A stretch of DNA of 64,000 nucleotides from Paenibacillus vini (GCF_018403325.1 NZ_BOSL01000015.1:1-64000), one strand, 5' to 3'; numbered from the stretch's first letter, positions 17,272 to 28,526 are shown. Notes: generated from the letters alone by a model not told the origin. Numbers and translations: made by a program.

Positions 17272-18146
17272 TCTTTTTCAGCCTCCGGTGCAAAGACTAC
17301 GAACAGCTCTTTCCAATCCGTAAAGCTCGCCGCCGGTTTAACCGTAGCCGTATAGGTCAATCCAAATTCGCCTACCTGGATATCCGTGACCTTGCCGATA
17401 ATCATCCCGCGCGGAAATACCCCGCCGATTCCCGAGGATACGATAAGGTCACCCTCGGCAAGAGTCTTCTTGTCATCAATTCGGCTCATCAGGAAATTAC
17501 CGCTGGTTTTGTCAAAGGACTCGATCACCCCGAAAATCTGATTCTCCTTACCTTGGGCCGTTACGGCAATCCCGTTTGAATTCGGATCTCTAGCATCCAT
17601 GGTCGTTACCAGTTTCACCGTGGCGGTAAAATTGCTGACATGGCTGACGATCCCAACCAAACCTTCAGCGGAAGAGACGGCCATGCCTTCTTTGACGCCT
17701 TCCCGTCCACCGATGTTGAGCACGATCGTCCGATTGACAGGATCATCATTCACGCTAATGACATGTGCGATCTTCCAGGTGTAATCGTACATTTCCTTTT
17801 GAGCATTCGTAAATTTCAGGTCGTTCTTCAGGCGCTCGTTCTCCTGCTCAATCCAGTTATAGTAAGCCTTATCCCGCGTATAGTGGGACAGGGCGATTTT
17901 AAGCTGCTCATTCTCCTCCTGGAGCGCATGCAGTTCCGAGATATCTTCAAACAAGCCCGCTACGTAGCCAGCGGGCTTGTAAAACACGTATTGCACAAAG
18001 CCAACCGTGTCCTTGACAAACTTTTCCGGCCAGGACAATTTGGTTCTCGATCCGAGGGTGAAACCCATGACCGCAATGAAAAGGATGAGTCCCATCAGCA
18101 AAATAAACAGTCTTTTATTGCCAAGCAGCTTAAACAGTTTAAGCAC
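17268..18146 (-). CDS. mreC: Rod shape-determining protein MreC
   Basis: The 292-aa protein has one N-terminal membrane anchor (about 11-30), a coiled coil (about 68-112, ELHALQEENEQLKIAL and QENERLKNDLKF) and a C-terminal beta-rich periplasm-facing domain (VVSSGIGGVFPRGMIIGKV). It scaffolds the elongation machinery outside the membrane. The assigned GTG start stands right next to GGAGG; the AAGG further upstream could serve it, or a CTG three codons later could be the true start. Confidence 0.94.
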   Translation of the reverse strand: MLKLFKLLGNKRLFILLMGLILFIAVMGFTLGSRTKLSWPEKFVKDTVGFVQYVFYKPAGYVAGLFEDISELHALQEENEQLKIALSHYTRDKAYYNWIEQENERLKNDLKFTNAQKEMYDYTWKIAHVISVNDDPVNRTIVLNIGGREGVKEGMAVSSAEGLVGIVSHVSNFTATVKLVTTMDARDPNSNGIAVTAQGKENQIFGVIESFDKTSGNFLMSRIDDKKTLAEGDLIVSSGIGGVFPRGMIIGKVTDIQVGEFGLTYTATVKPAASFTDWKELFVVFAPEAEKE

Positions 18147-18220
18147 CCTCCAACCTTACATATTTCTCCCTATCCCCTTAGCGGGGATTCTCCCGAATGA
18201 TCAGAATGTTAAAAACCGAG

Positions 18221-18258
18221 AAAAACGGCTGTCCGTCCGCTGCCGGACGGGGCCGTTA
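18221..18258 (-). terminator. Hairpin with T-run between mreB and mreC
   Basis: AACGGC-CCGTCCG pairs with CGGACGG-GCCGTT on the minus strand, followed by TTTTTC. It sits 27 bp after the mreB stop. It may be a partial terminator that lowers mreC-mreD expression relative to mreB. Confidence 0.65.
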
Positions 18259-18284
18259 TCCAATGTGTGAAGCATTCTTCAATC

Positions 18285-19319
18285 TTAACGCTTGGAACGA
18301 AGCGCGGAGCTGCTCTTTGACTTAAACAAGTGAATGTTATCCAAGGCTCTGCCCGTGCCGATCGCTACGCAATCCAGCGGGTTCTCCGCAACGATAACGG
18401 GCATTCCCGTCTCGCCTGCAAGCAATTTGTCCAGATTGCGAAGCAGGGCTCCGCCGCCGGTCAATACGATTCCGCGGTCCATAATATCCGCGGCCAGCTC
18501 CGGAGGACATTTCTCCAAGGTGACTTTAACGGCATCCACAATAGCATTAACCGTATCGCTAAGCGCTTCGGAAATTTCGTCAGAAGTGATGGTGATCGTT
18601 TTCGGCAGTCCCGAAACAAGATCGCGGCCCCGAATTTCCATCGTTTCGACCTTTTCCAAAGCAAGCGCGGAACCGATATCCATTTTCAATTGTTCGGACG
18701 TTCTTTCGCCCACCATTAAATTATACTGCCGTTTAATGTACTGGATGATCGATTCATCCATTTCGTCGCCGGCAACCCGTACCGATTTACTCGTTACGAT
18801 GCCTCCCAGAGAGATAACCGCAACCTCTGTCGTACCGCCGCCGATATCAACAACCATGCTTCCTGTCGGTTCCCAGACCGGCAAGTCAGCGCCGATTGCC
18901 GCTGCGAAAGGCTCCTCGATCGTATAAGCTTCACGAGCTCCGGCTTGTTTGGTCGCATCTTCTACCGCGCGTTGTTCAACGGCCGTGATGCCGGACGGAA
19001 CGCAAACCATCACGTTAGGATGGCGCTGGAACAGCGAACGCTGCTTCTGTGCCTGGCGAATGAAATATTTGATCATTGTTGCCGTCGTATCAAAATCGGC
19101 GATAACCCCGTCCTTCATTGGACGAATGGCCCGGATATTGCCCGGAGTTCTCCCGATCATTTTTTTGGCCGACTCGCCGACCGCCACAATATTTTTAGTA
19201 TCGGTATGAATGGCGACTACCGAAGGTTCTCTCACGATAATTCCTTTTCCACGGATATAAACCAGGGTATTTGCCGTCCCCAAATCGATTCCCAAATCTT
19301 TCGTAAAGCCACCTAACAT
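18285..19319 (-). CDS. mreB: Actin-like cell shape protein MreB
   Basis: The 344-aa bacterial actin has [16 protein letters not shown], the phosphate-binding [15 protein letters not shown] and the adenosine motif [12 protein letters not shown]. It forms membrane-bound filaments that orient cell wall synthesis. GGGAG precedes the ATG. It lies between radC and mreC as in B. subtilis. Confidence 0.98.
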   Translation of the reverse strand: MLGGFTKDLGIDLGTANTLVYIRGKGIIVREPSVVAIHTDTKNIVAVGESAKKMIGRTPGNIRAIRPMKDGVIADFDTTATMIKYFIRQAQKQRSLFQRHPNVMVCVPSGITAVEQRAVEDATKQAGAREAYTIEEPFAAAIGADLPVWEPTGSMVVDIGGGTTEVAVISLGGIVTSKSVRVAGDEMDESIIQYIKRQYNLMVGERTSEQLKMDIGSALALEKVETMEIRGRDLVSGLPKTITITSDEISEALSDTVNAIVDAVKVTLEKCPPELAADIMDRGIVLTGGGALLRNLDKLLAGETGMPVIVAENPLDCVAIGTGRALDNIHLFKSKSSSALRSKR

Positions 19320-19357
19320 GCTGTATCTCCCTTTCCTTCTGTATCTTATCTATTATA

Positions 19358-20050
19358 TTACATCAAGCCTTGCTCCTTCAAACTGACGAATTTTCCGTCC
19401 CCGATGACAATGTGGTCCAACACGTCGATCCCAACAATATCTCCCGCCCGGCACAGCCGTTCCGTCATCCGGATATCCTCCGGACTAGGCGTCGGGTCCC
19501 CGCTGGGATGATTATGGGCGCAGACGACGGATGCGCTGCTGCACTTGATTGCGGCGCGAAACACTTCCCGCGGATGAACGATAGAAGCATTTAAACTTCC
19601 GATCGACAGGGTCTCCTGAGCAATGATATGATTTTTCGTATTTAAAAACAGACAAACAAAATGTTCCTTATGCAAATACCGGAGTTGTTCCATCAATAAA
19701 TCCGCCGCATCATGCGGGCTGCGAATCGTCTGCGCTTCCGGCAGGCGCGTTCTGGCTAACCGTTGACCAAGCTCTATACCAGCCTTGATCTGCACCGCTT
19801 TAGCCGGTCCGATTCCTTTCATTTTCGTCAATTCATCTAGACTGAGATCCAAGATGCCCCGGATCCCTCCATTTTCCGCCAGTATCCGCTGAGCCATGTG
19901 AATCGCGGACTCCTGACGCGTCCCCGTCCGCAGCAAAATAGCAAGCAGTTCCGCCTGACTTAGCGCGCCTGCCCCATATTGCAGCATCCGTTCTCTGGGC
20001 CGTTCTTCATTAGGAATATCACGCAGCATATAAGTTGCAATTTCCAACAT
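19358..20050 (-). CDS. radC: RadC family JAB/MPN protein
   Basis: The 230-aa protein has a helix-hairpin-helix (MKGIGPAKAVQIKAGIELG) and a JAB/MPN metal site with HNHPSGDPTPSPED. The family name comes from an old DNA repair phenotype that is not well supported; the biochemical role remains unsettled. A frame extends to 20098, but GCGAGGGA lies before the ATG at 20048-20050, which also gives the usual family length (231 aa in B. subtilis). Confidence 0.92.
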   Translation of the reverse strand: MLEIATYMLRDIPNEERPRERMLQYGAGALSQAELLAILLRTGTRQESAIHMAQRILAENGGIRGILDLSLDELTKMKGIGPAKAVQIKAGIELGQRLARTRLPEAQTIRSPHDAADLLMEQLRYLHKEHFVCLFLNTKNHIIAQETLSIGSLNASIVHPREVFRAAIKCSSASVVCAHNHPSGDPTPSPEDIRMTERLCRAGDIVGIDVLDHIVIGDGKFVSLKEQGLM

Positions 20051-20137
20051 GATCCCTCGCTTCCGAATGGTTTTGGCAAAGCAACGCTTTGCGGGCAAAA
20101 TACATTCCGGAAGGATATGCTTTATCTCTTCCTGATT

Positions 20138-20740
20138 CTAAAACACGGCAATTCCGAATGAAGCCAGCATCTCGGCCAGCAATGACAACGGTAATCCGAC
20201 GACATTAAAATAACAGCCTTCGATCCCGGTCACGATCGTCGACCCAAGTCCTTGAATGCCGTAAGCTCCGGCTTTGTCCAGTCCTTCTCCGCTGGCAGCG
20301 TATGCTTCGATCTGCTCCTCGGTCAGCGCCTTCATCGTCACTACTGTCATTCTGTAATCCACCCGGGTCTCGCCGGTAAGGCTGTCTATACAGGCAACGC
20401 CGGTATAAACCTGGTGGCTCCTCCCCTGCAACGAAGAAATCATAGAGGCGGCCTCCTGCTTGTCCTTCGGCTTGCCCAGCACAACATGATCCCTGACAAC
20501 AACCGTATCGCTACCGACGATGACGCCTTGACGATCCTGAGGATTCAAGCTCAGGTATACGGCGTCCGCCTTCCGTTTGGCAAGCTCTGTCACGATGATT
20601 TCCGGCGACCAGTCCTCCGGTGTCGTTTCATCGGCATGACTCGGCACAACTTCAAACGGAATATGTAAAGAAGATAACAGTTCGCGTCGGCGCGGGGATG
20701 TAGATGCAAGAATGATGCGGCGTGCTGCTGAGGATTCCAA
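20138..20740 (-). CDS. maf: Maf nucleotide pyrophosphatase
   Basis: The 200-aa Maf/HAM1-fold protein starts ASTSPRRRELLSSL and has the catalytic VGSDTVV and GKPKD segments. Maf proteins hydrolyse dTTP/UTP and modified nucleotides, and overexpression blocks septation in B. subtilis. The start is TTG, with AAAGGAGA ten bases upstream. It precedes radC, as in B. subtilis. Confidence 0.95.
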   Translation of the reverse strand: MESSAARRIILASTSPRRRELLSSLHIPFEVVPSHADETTPEDWSPEIIVTELAKRKADAVYLSLNPQDRQGVIVGSDTVVVRDHVVLGKPKDKQEAASMISSLQGRSHQVYTGVACIDSLTGETRVDYRMTVVTMKALTEEQIEAYAASGEGLDKAGAYGIQGLGSTIVTGIEGCYFNVVGLPLSLLAEMLASFGIAVF

Positions 20741-20911
20741 GGGGCACTACTCTCCTTTAACGGTTCGGATTTCCAAAGAAAGCCTCTCTTCCTTCGGTTC
20801 CGTCTCTCACAGGGCTTAGATGGCGGAAAGATTCGACAACGATTTCACTGTCATCCTCGCCATTTTTTGACACCCCATTATTATAAGGTTTATTCAGCGG
20901 CAATACAAACA

Positions 20912-20956
20912 CAAAAACGGTAAGGGGAAGTATTACCAATCCCTTACCGTTTTTTA
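20912..20956 (-). terminator. Terminator after the SpoIIB-like gene (bidirectional)
   Basis: AAAAACGGTAAGGG pairs with CCCTTACCGTTTTT around a 14-base loop; T-runs flank it on both strands. It lies 15 bp after the stop of the SPOR-domain gene. The 20757-20970 gap holds no convincing gene. Confidence 0.87.
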
Positions 20957-20970
20957 CCGAATTTCAGCGG

Positions 20971-22215
20971 TCAGCTTCCGGAACCCACTAGTTTTTGCTC
21001 AGCCAGAATAAAGCTCATAATCTCGTCCTGGACTTCCCAAAGCAATGTTTTGGCCCCTTTTTTGTTATATTCAGCCATAGCTTCTACAGCACTGTTCATC
21101 GCCTTTTCCATCTCACTGACCTCCGCCGCAAAGGTCTCCGGCTGCTGGCCGCGGATTGCGGCTGCGCTTTCTGTCCACAATTGATGACTCTGCCCAAGCT
21201 CCCCCAGCTCCTCGGCCGTTAGCATTTGAGGGGAAACTTCGACCAGACGCGATGCCGATAAGGAACTAAGCAATTCTATCAATTCGGCACTTTGGGCAAA
21301 ATACCGTTCCAGCGATACCACGTCCCCGTTGAATACCACCTCGGCCGAAGTAGGCAGCGCGATTTCATGCAGGATGAGATTGACTCCGGCCGTCTTGAGC
21401 TGGCTGCTGAGTAATTTGGCTTGTTCACGATCAGGGGAAACACCGGCGTAAACCCGCTTTTCGTCAACGGTGTCCCTGGCCGCGGCAATCCCGGATTCCT
21501 GCAATTCCTTCTGCGCGAGCACCACTCCTTCAGCCGTGCTAAATACCCCATACTGAAGAAAATGGTAAGTTTGCTCCGGCAAAGCAATGTTTACCGGTAC
21601 GGAGTTTACCGAGCCTGCGTTATCCTCTTCAATAATCTGACCGAAGACAGGGATATCCGTAACGGCTTCTCCTGCCGCCGTTTGATTAGGGACGGAAATC
21701 CCCGGGATGGGAACGGTCACTTCGCCATTGAACATGGAGAGGACTACAAATCCGAACAACGCCCCGGTAACGATGGCGCCTGTCAGTGACCCGGCAACCT
21801 TCCACCATGACGTACGGCGCGGGGCGTGATTACCGTAAGACGGAACGACCATTCCGTGAGTCCCGGTATAATCCGTAAACGGGTCTCCCCAATCCTCCGC
21901 CAGTTCAACGGCGCGATAGGTGGTTGGGTCCCGATCACTCCGCTCGTTATAAACAAAACCGGTATCATCCTCGGAGACAGGTTTCCTTGAGTATTCAGGC
22001 TCGGCTTCCAGTGTATGTGACGATGACGGTGACGGTGGCGTTGTGGGTACGACTTCTAAAGTGCGCTTTTGCTGAGATTGCCGTTCCACTGAAACATGCC
22101 GTTCCTGCGGGATTTGTTGTTCCTCCGGGGATTGGCGATCCTGTGAGATTTGGCGATTCTGCGAGGTTTCCCGCCCTTGATCGTCAAATCGGAAAGTCAT
22201 TTTAGCGTTATTCAC
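20971..22215 (-). CDS. SpoIIB-like SPOR-domain membrane protein
   Basis: The 414-aa protein has a Gln/Arg-rich cytosolic N-terminus with repeated QxxQ patterns (ETSQNRQISQDRQSPEEQQ), one membrane segment (VAGSLTGAIVTGALFGFVVL), and a SPOR domain (QTYHFLQYGVFSTAEGVVLA to NLILHEI) that binds denuded septal glycan. Its place between murC/folC and maf matches spoIIB of B. subtilis, whose product helps polar septum thinning during engulfment. Sequence identity could not be tested. GTG at 22213-22215 is chosen because AAGGAG lies ten bases upstream; longer frames have no RBS. Confidence 0.75.
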   Translation of the reverse strand: MNNAKMTFRFDDQGRETSQNRQISQDRQSPEEQQIPQERHVSVERQSQQKRTLEVVPTTPPSPSSSHTLEAEPEYSRKPVSEDDTGFVYNERSDRDPTTYRAVELAEDWGDPFTDYTGTHGMVVPSYGNHAPRRTSWWKVAGSLTGAIVTGALFGFVVLSMFNGEVTVPIPGISVPNQTAAGEAVTDIPVFGQIIEEDNAGSVNSVPVNIALPEQTYHFLQYGVFSTAEGVVLAQKELQESGIAAARDTVDEKRVYAGVSPDREQAKLLSSQLKTAGVNLILHEIALPTSAEVVFNGDVVSLERYFAQSAELIELLSSLSASRLVEVSPQMLTAEELGELGQSHQLWTESAAAIRGQQPETFAAEVSEMEKAMNSAVEAMAEYNKKGAKTLLWEVQDEIMSFILAEQKLVGSGS

Positions 22216-22285
22216 GTTCCGCACGCTCCTTGTCCATTCTTCTAAAAATACAATATGAATGGAGAGGAGCTTATATACCAGCCAA

Positions 22286-22321
22286 AAATAAAAGAGCAAC
22301 CCCGATAGTATCGGGGTTGCT
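22286..22321 (-). terminator. Terminator after murC
   Basis: AGCAACCCCGATA pairs with TATCGGGGTTGCT in a perfect stem with a very short loop; CTTTTATTTTT follows on the minus strand. It ends the valS/folC/murC group about 40 bp after murC. Confidence 0.88.
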
Positions 22322-22362
22322 TAAGTTTCGTTTCTGATTATTACCGGCTATGTTTCCACCGT

Positions 22363-23751
22363 TCAGTCGGACAATTTTTGGGCGAGTTCATATCCAACTT
22401 TCCAAATATCGCCGGCCCCCATCGTCAATACCAAATCTCCCGGTTGAAGCCGACCCTCAAGATCCGCGATCACATCCTGCTTGGTCGACAGGTATCTGGC
22501 TCCCGCATTGCTGTTTTGCTTAATGAGTTCCACCAGTTTGGAAGAGCTCACCCCTTCAATTTGTTTCTCGCCTGCAGGCGAGTAAATGTCTGTGATGATT
22601 ACTTCATCCGCTCCGCTGAACGCACGGCTGAATGCATCAAGCAAAAAGAAAGTGCGCGTATAACGCTGCGGTTGGAATACGGCGATGATCCGCTTGCCCG
22701 TTGCCTTCGCGGCGGCAATCGTTGCTTCAATCTCCGTCGGATGGTGCGCATAGTCGTCGATTACCAGAATCCCGCCACTTTCTCCAAGCACCTGAAACCG
22801 CCGTTTTGCTCCGTGGAACCTGATGATGGCAGCGGTGATTTCGGCAAAAGGAATGCCGGCCTCCAGACAAACAATGATCGTTGCCATCGCATTGTATACG
22901 TTATGTTTCCCCGGAACCGAGAGCTCGACCTTTCCGAGTTCCCGCTCGCCGTGCTTCATTATAAACGAGACTTGACGATCGCCAAGCTTAATTTGCTCGG
23001 CTGTATAATCGCAGGCCGAATCGATGCCATAAGTTATCGTTTGGCATTTTAAACTTGGCAGCAGCTCTATGATATTGGAATCATCCCCGCAGATCACGGC
23101 CTTGCCGTCCGCTTTGATCTGATTCAAAAACTGGACATAAGCTTCTTTCAAGCGACCGAAGTCGCCGCCGTAATTTTCAAGATGATCCGCTTCTATATTC
23201 GTAACGACTCCCAGTGAGGGATGATACTGCAAGAAGGATCCGTCACTTTCGTCCGCTTCGGCCACCACAAATTTCCCTTGTCCGGCTTTAGCGTTCGTTC
23301 CGATGTCCATGATCTCTCCGCCGATAATATAGGTCGGATCGGTTCCGCATTGTTCCATGACGAGTGCGATCATCGAAGAGGTCGTCGTCTTGCCGTGGGC
23401 TCCCGCAACCGCAACTCCCTGTCGTTCATTAAGCAGGCGTGCGAGCATCTGGGAACGGTGCAAAATCGGAATCCCCCGCTCCTCAGCTTCTACCCGTTCT
23501 ACGTTATCTTTCGGAAGCGCGGTGGAATATACCACCAAGTCCGCTCCATGTACTTGCTCCGCGGTGTGGCCGATATAAATTTTGGCTCCCTTAGCCGCCA
23601 GTTTTTCAGTCAGTTCCTGGGCCGCCACATCCGATCCAGTTACGGTATAACCCATTTCAAGCATTACACGGGCGATGGCGCTCATGCCATATCCCCCGAT
23701 ACCGATAAAATGCACATGTTGTTCAGTCGTATTTAACAATTTATAGTTCAC
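22363..23751 (-). CDS. murC: UDP-N-acetylmuramate-L-alanine ligase
   Basis: The 462-aa Mur ligase adds L-Ala to UDP-MurNAc. It has the N-terminal Rossmann [17 protein letters not shown], the ATP loop [13 protein letters not shown] (about 112-124) and the DDYAHHPTE motif. The GTG start overlaps the folC TGA by four bases, so the two related ligases are co-translated. In B. subtilis murC lies elsewhere, so this pairing is a rearrangement of the lineage. Confidence 0.97.
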   Translation of the reverse strand: MNYKLLNTTEQHVHFIGIGGYGMSAIARVMLEMGYTVTGSDVAAQELTEKLAAKGAKIYIGHTAEQVHGADLVVYSTALPKDNVERVEAEERGIPILHRSQMLARLLNERQGVAVAGAHGKTTTSSMIALVMEQCGTDPTYIIGGEIMDIGTNAKAGQGKFVVAEADESDGSFLQYHPSLGVVTNIEADHLENYGGDFGRLKEAYVQFLNQIKADGKAVICGDDSNIIELLPSLKCQTITYGIDSACDYTAEQIKLGDRQVSFIMKHGERELGKVELSVPGKHNVYNAMATIIVCLEAGIPFAEITAAIIRFHGAKRRFQVLGESGGILVIDDYAHHPTEIEATIAAAKATGKRIIAVFQPQRYTRTFFLLDAFSRAFSGADEVIITDIYSPAGEKQIEGVSSSKLVELIKQNSNAGARYLSTKQDVIADLEGRLQPGDLVLTMGAGDIWKVGYELAQKLSD

Positions 23752-25121
23752 CAGCCTTTTTCAGAATCGGTTTGATGCAAAAGAGCTGCCCGCACATCCG
23801 AAATCATATACAGTGTGCCGGTGACCACCCCAAGATCTTCCCGTTCCGTCCGTGACTCCAAAAGAGAAAGTGCCTTTCTCCAGTCACGTTCCACAATGAT
23901 TTCCAATTCCGGTTTTGCCTTCGCAGCTTTCAGCTCTTGGACAAGTTCATACAACGCCTCCGCATCCAGCTTACGGCGAAAATCGGGCTCGGTCAGAATA
24001 AGCGTATCCACTATAGGTAATATATGCTCCAAGTAGGCGTGATGATGCTTATTAGCCAGCATCCCCATCATCAAATTAAGCTTACGGTAGCTGAATGTTT
24101 CACGGATGCTCTTGGCAAGCGTTTCCGCTCCCTCTGGATTGTGCGCCCCATCCAATACAATGCGCGGTTCAGTCGATATCCGTTCCAGCCGACCTGCCCA
24201 GAAGGTAGCCTCAAAACCGCGTTGTACCGGTTCATCTTCAAGAACAAAAGCCATATATTGCCGCAGTATTTCGAGTACCATCATGACACCTGCTGCATTT
24301 TTGCACTGATGCTCGCCCAGCATGGACATTTCCAGCTCGAATTCGCGGAAAGGTCCGCGAAACAGCATTGCCTGTCCTTTCTCGCTGACCTTGAGGCGGT
24401 CGAACGAGAACTCTTCACCCAATAAATATAGACTGCTCCGCTGCTTCGACGCCGTCTCTTTCATGACGTTAATAGCCTCCGGCTGTTCGACGCAACTCAC
24501 TATCGGAACACCGGGTTTTATAATCCCGGCTTTTTCGCGGGCGATCTGTTCGATCGTATCTCCAAGAACATCGGTATGATCATATCCGATATTCGTAATC
24601 AAAGAAACGATCGGAGTTACTATGTTAGTAACATCCATCCTTCCCCCAAGGCCCGTCTCCCATACCACGACATCAGGGTAGCATTCCTCGGCAAAATAAA
24701 GAATCGCGATCGCCGTGCTGACCTCGAACATGGTAGGCGATCCGAGCTCGGTCTCCGCAATTTCGCGTACTAGTGGCATCACCCGATTGGCCAGGGACAC
24801 CAGCGTCTCCTCGGGAATGTCTTGCCCATTGCACTGAAACCGGTTCGTGAATTTGGTAATGTACGGTGAGGTAAACGTCCCTACATTATAACCGCATTCC
24901 ATCAATGTACGGGTTAAAAAGGCGCAGGACGATCCTTTGCCGTTCGTACCGGCTACATGTATAAACTTCAGTCTGCGCTGCGGGTTGCCGAGCCGTTCCA
25001 TCAAGAGATAGATCCGTTCCAACCCCGGACGGATTCCGAAAGGAATCAGCCCGTTGATCCAATCCACAGCTTCGCTATAGCTTTGCAGTGCTTCTTCACT
25101 CTGTCCTTGATGAGCCCCCAT
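23748..25121 (-). CDS. folC: Folylpolyglutamate synthase / dihydrofolate synthase
   Basis: The 457-aa Mur-ligase relative has the P-loop [27 protein letters not shown] and the [12 protein letters not shown] motif. It adds glutamate to folates and may also make dihydrofolate from dihydropteroate. AAGGTGA lies five bases before the ATG at 25119-25121; an ATG 15 bases upstream overlaps this site and is disfavoured. It follows valS, as in B. subtilis; comC, next in B. subtilis, is absent. Confidence 0.95.
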   Translation of the reverse strand: MGAHQGQSEEALQSYSEAVDWINGLIPFGIRPGLERIYLLMERLGNPQRRLKFIHVAGTNGKGSSCAFLTRTLMECGYNVGTFTSPYITKFTNRFQCNGQDIPEETLVSLANRVMPLVREIAETELGSPTMFEVSTAIAILYFAEECYPDVVVWETGLGGRMDVTNIVTPIVSLITNIGYDHTDVLGDTIEQIAREKAGIIKPGVPIVSCVEQPEAINVMKETASKQRSSLYLLGEEFSFDRLKVSEKGQAMLFRGPFREFELEMSMLGEHQCKNAAGVMMVLEILRQYMAFVLEDEPVQRGFEATFWAGRLERISTEPRIVLDGAHNPEGAETLAKSIRETFSYRKLNLMMGMLANKHHHAYLEHILPIVDTLILTEPDFRRKLDAEALYELVQELKAAKAKPELEIIVERDWRKALSLLESRTEREDLGVVTGTLYMISDVRAALLHQTDSEKGW

Positions 25122-25177
25122 CACGTTCACCTTCATTTAATTGTTGGTATATAAAAGCTCGAAGAAATAACAGCTTT

Positions 25178-25218
25178 GGCTGCGTACATTTCCCGTAAAA
25201 CGGACAAATGACGCAGCC
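25178..25218 (-). other. Strong hairpin between valS and folC without a T-run
   Basis: GGCTGCGT-CATTTG-CCGT pairs with ACGG-AAATG-ACGCAGCC, with single mismatches, 20 bp after the valS stop. No clear T-run follows on either strand, so it is more likely a processing or stability element, or a weak terminator. Confidence 0.5.
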
Positions 25219-25238
25219 GCAGATGTTGACGAAATTGA

Positions 25239-27911
25239 CTAGCCCTTCAATTCGCCGATCCGGGCCAGAACTTTATCGCGTTTATCGGAATAGTCCGCCA
25301 TCTTGGCGCGTTCTTCCTCAATCACCTTAGCCGGAGCCTTAGCGACGAAACCTTCGTTAGCCAGTTTTTTCTCAACTCGCTCCACTTCTTTGTTCAAATG
25401 TTCAACCTCTTTTTCAAGGCGCGCGATTTCCTGGCTGATATCGATCAGTCCAGCAAGCGGCAAATATAACTCCGCTCCGGTAACGACCGCTGTCATCGCC
25501 TTATCCGGGACCGCCGCCTGCAAGGAAGCTTCATACTGGGACGTATTGCAGAACCGGCTGATATAGTGACCGTTCCGATTCAGAATATCCAGCAATTCTG
25601 CCGAAGCCGGTTTTACAAGCAACTCGACTTTTTTGCTCATCGGAACATTCACTTCCGAACGAATATTACGAACCGAACGAATCACGTCAACGAGCAGATT
25701 CATTTCCTCCAAGGCATCCGGCGCTTCAAGCGAAGGATCATATTTAGGCCATTCGGCCAATGTAATCGATTCGCCATGATGCGGCAAATGCTGCCATATT
25801 TCCTCGGAAATAAACGGCATGAACGGATGAATCAAGCGCAGCGTACGATCAAGCACGTAGGCGAGTACGGACTGCGTTTTGCGCTTCGCCGCAGCATCTT
25901 CCCCGTACAGGGACAATTTGGCAAACTCGATGTACCAATCGCAGAGATCATCCCAAATAAAGTTGTATAACTGACGACCTGTTTCCCCAAATTCATAGGC
26001 ATCGATCAAACGGGTAATTTCACGGGCCGTTTCATTGTAACGGTGAAGGATCCACCGATCCGCGGTAGACAGGTCTCCGCTGATATCTATATCTTCGATC
26101 GTTACGCCTTCCAGGTTCATCAAGGCGAACCGGGATGCGTTCCAGATTTTATTGGCAAAGTTACGAGCCTGCTCTACCCGTTCCCAATGGAAACGAAGAT
26201 CCTGACCAGGCGTGCTGCTTGTCGAGAGCATATAGCGCATCGCATCGGCCCCGTACTTCTCGATGACTTCCAGCGGGTCAACCCCGTTGCCAAGCGATTT
26301 GGACATTTTACGCCCTTCGCTGTCACGAACCAATCCATGGATCAGCGCGTTTTTGAACGGAACGGACTTCGTAAATTCCAAACCGGTAAAGATCATGCGC
26401 GATACCCAGAACGGAATAATATCGTATCCGGTAACGAGCACGCTCGTAGGGAAGAAGCGTTTGTAGTCCTCGCTGTTCTCATTAGGCCAGCCTAAAGTCG
26501 AGAAAGGCCACAAAGCCGAGCTGAACCAGGTATCGAGGACATCTTCGTCCTGCACCAGATCATCCCGTCCGAGCTTGGCCCGGGCTTCCGCTTCATCCCG
26601 TGCGACGACCATTTCACCGGTCGCTTCACAATACCAGGCCGGAATACGGTGTCCCCACCATAATTGGCGGGAAATGCACCAATCGCGGACATTTTCGATC
26701 CAGTGAAGATACGTCTTTTCGAACCGGTCCGGTACGAACTGGACGCCTTCTCCGGATTTCTGGGCGGCGATCGCAGCTTCCGCCAACGGCTTCATTTTTA
26801 CAAACCATTGCGTCGACAGATACGGCTCAATGACCGCTCCCGTCCGTTCGCTGTGTCCAACTTGGTGAACATGATCTTCGATTTTGATCAGAACACCCTG
26901 GTCCTGCAAATCCTTAACGATTTGTTTGCGGCATTCGCTGCGGTCCAATCCTTGGTATTGGCCCGCTTCGTTATTCATCGTTCCGCTTTCGTCCATGACG
27001 GTAATTTGCGGCAGATTATGGCGAAGACCCACTTCAAAGTCATTCGGATCGTGAGCCGGCGTAATCTTAACCGCGCCGCTGCCGAATTCCTTATCCACAT
27101 AATCGTCCGCAATGATCGGAATTTCACGGCCGGTAATCGGCAGAACAAGCATTTTTCCGATCAGATTCTTGTAGCGCTCATCCTTCGGATGCACCGCCAC
27201 GGCGGTATCTCCAAGCATCGTCTCAGGCCGCGTCGTTGCGACAGTAATAAACCCGCTGCCGTCTTTAAGCGGATATTGCAAATGATACAAATGACCATTA
27301 ACTTCTTTGTATTCAACCTCAATGTCGGATAGGGCCGTGCGGGCAACCGGGTCCCAGTTGATAATGTATTTGCCGCGGTAAATCAAGCCCTTTTCAAAGA
27401 GCTTAACGAATACTTCACGAACGGCCAACGACAGACCTTCGTCCAACGTAAAACGCTCCCGTGAATAATCGAGAGAGAAGCCCATTTTTGCCCATTGCTC
27501 ATGAATGGAGGCAGCATATTTATCTTTCCATTCCCATACCTTCTCCAGAAACTTCTCACGTCCAAGGTCGTAGCGTGTTTGCCCTTCTGCGCGAAGATTT
27601 TGCTCGACTTTGGTTTGAGTCGCGATCCCGGCATGGTCGGACCCCGGCAGCCAGAGCGCATCATAACCTTGCATCCGCTTGGTGCGGATCAGTATATCCT
27701 GAAGGGTGCAGTCCAGCGCGTGTCCGATATGCAGCATACCGGTTACGTTAGGCGGCGGGATTACGATTGTGAAGGGCTCGGCTTCCGGTCTTTGTCCAGC
27801 TTTGAAAAAGCCGCCTTCCATCCAATAGCGGTACCATTTTTGCTCCGCCGCTTTCGGATCGTACGTAGTCGGCATTTCCGCCGACAGGGATTGTCCATGG
27901 TTTTCTGTCAT
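25239..27911 (-). CDS. valS: Valyl-tRNA synthetase
   Basis: The 890-aa class I synthetase charges tRNA-Val. It has the HIGH motif in [16 protein letters not shown], the KMSKS motif in [14 protein letters not shown], the large editing domain between them, the tRNA anticodon domain and the C-terminal coiled-coil arm ([22 protein letters not shown]). ATG at 27909-27911 has GGAGGT about nine bases upstream; a TTG at 27920 touches that RBS. Expression should be controlled by the T-box leader at 28211-28500. A 240-bp repeat lies between the T-box and the start. Confidence 0.98.
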   Translation of the reverse strand: MTENHGQSLSAEMPTTYDPKAAEQKWYRYWMEGGFFKAGQRPEAEPFTIVIPPPNVTGMLHIGHALDCTLQDILIRTKRMQGYDALWLPGSDHAGIATQTKVEQNLRAEGQTRYDLGREKFLEKVWEWKDKYAASIHEQWAKMGFSLDYSRERFTLDEGLSLAVREVFVKLFEKGLIYRGKYIINWDPVARTALSDIEVEYKEVNGHLYHLQYPLKDGSGFITVATTRPETMLGDTAVAVHPKDERYKNLIGKMLVLPITGREIPIIADDYVDKEFGSGAVKITPAHDPNDFEVGLRHNLPQITVMDESGTMNNEAGQYQGLDRSECRKQIVKDLQDQGVLIKIEDHVHQVGHSERTGAVIEPYLSTQWFVKMKPLAEAAIAAQKSGEGVQFVPDRFEKTYLHWIENVRDWCISRQLWWGHRIPAWYCEATGEMVVARDEAEARAKLGRDDLVQDEDVLDTWFSSALWPFSTLGWPNENSEDYKRFFPTSVLVTGYDIIPFWVSRMIFTGLEFTKSVPFKNALIHGLVRDSEGRKMSKSLGNGVDPLEVIEKYGADAMRYMLSTSSTPGQDLRFHWERVEQARNFANKIWNASRFALMNLEGVTIEDIDISGDLSTADRWILHRYNETAREITRLIDAYEFGETGRQLYNFIWDDLCDWYIEFAKLSLYGEDAAAKRKTQSVLAYVLDRTLRLIHPFMPFISEEIWQHLPHHGESITLAEWPKYDPSLEAPDALEEMNLLVDVIRSVRNIRSEVNVPMSKKVELLVKPASAELLDILNRNGHYISRFCNTSQYEASLQAAVPDKAMTAVVTGAELYLPLAGLIDISQEIARLEKEVEHLNKEVERVEKKLANEGFVAKAPAKVIEEERAKMADYSDKRDKVLARIGELKG

Positions 27912-27952
27912 TTGTACCAAACCTCCATTACAAATAATTGACTTAAAATATT

Positions 27953-28192
27953 AGTTCAAAAAGTCAGGTTTTCAGGACCAAAGCGTATGCTTCCGAAGTG
28001 CGTTTTTACAAAACGCTTTAGGTCGGATGAAGCTAGGGACTGAGTAGCGGAGCTAAACGTTTTCGTAGAAAACGACTTCGTAAGCATTTGCTCATAAGGT
28101 ACGTGAGCAACGGAAGGCCCGGCTGAATTCAAGATTCGACATCGAATCCGCTTCATGATCTGCTTCGTCATGGAAAGATGATTTTTTGAACT
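27953..28192. repeat. MITE-like 240-bp element with terminal inverted repeats in the valS leader
   Basis: The left end AGTTCAAAAAGTCA and the right end TGATTTTTTGAACT form near-perfect 14-bp terminal inverted repeats. Between them are several short hairpins (GCGTTTT-TAC-AAAACGC near 28003-28020; ACGTTTTC-GTA-GAAAACG near 28058-28074) and no credible gene. Non-coding elements with such ends and GTTTTC/GAAAAC hairpins recur between genes in Paenibacillus genomes, as far as I recall; this was not searched. It separates the T-box terminator from valS. Confidence 0.72.
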
Positions 28193-28210
28193 ACCTTTTA
28201 AAGCTAGAAA

Positions 28211-28500
28211 ACACAAAAAGCCCCTCGCCTCAAAGGACGAAAGGCTTTACTTTCGCGGTACCACCTTTGTTTCGCAGGCTACACCAACCCCGGAATTCAA
28301 ATAAAACCGGAATCCAGCTTGCGACACTCATACAGATAACGGCTGCTGCCGGCCCGTTCTAGCATAAACAGTTTACGGATCAAACGGGCGACTCCCGGGC
28401 GACTTCGGTCAGCTGCATCCTGCGGAACTTCCCAGCACTTCCAATTCCGCTCTCTGAAGGGTTTACTGCCTACTATTCCCATTCCAAGTCTTTACAATTA
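28211..28500 (-). promoter_or_regulatory. T-box riboswitch of valS
   Basis: The minus strand holds the T-box core AAAGGTGGTACCGCG (about 28254-28268) and, after it, a 13-pair terminator (28214-28250) ending in TTTTT. The Stem I region includes an AGAGAG-type motif (about 28449-28454) and a likely specifier GAA-GTC at 28401-28406; GTC is a valine codon, in agreement with the downstream gene. Uncharged tRNA-Val would stabilise the antiterminator and let valS be read. Confidence 0.92.
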
Positions 28501-28526
28501 GATTTTGCTTAGAGTTTATCTTTATC

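Noticed and set aside
20757-20939. 60-codon minus-strand frame between maf and the SPOR gene
   Set aside because: It begins inside the terminator hairpin at 20912-20956 and has no RBS.
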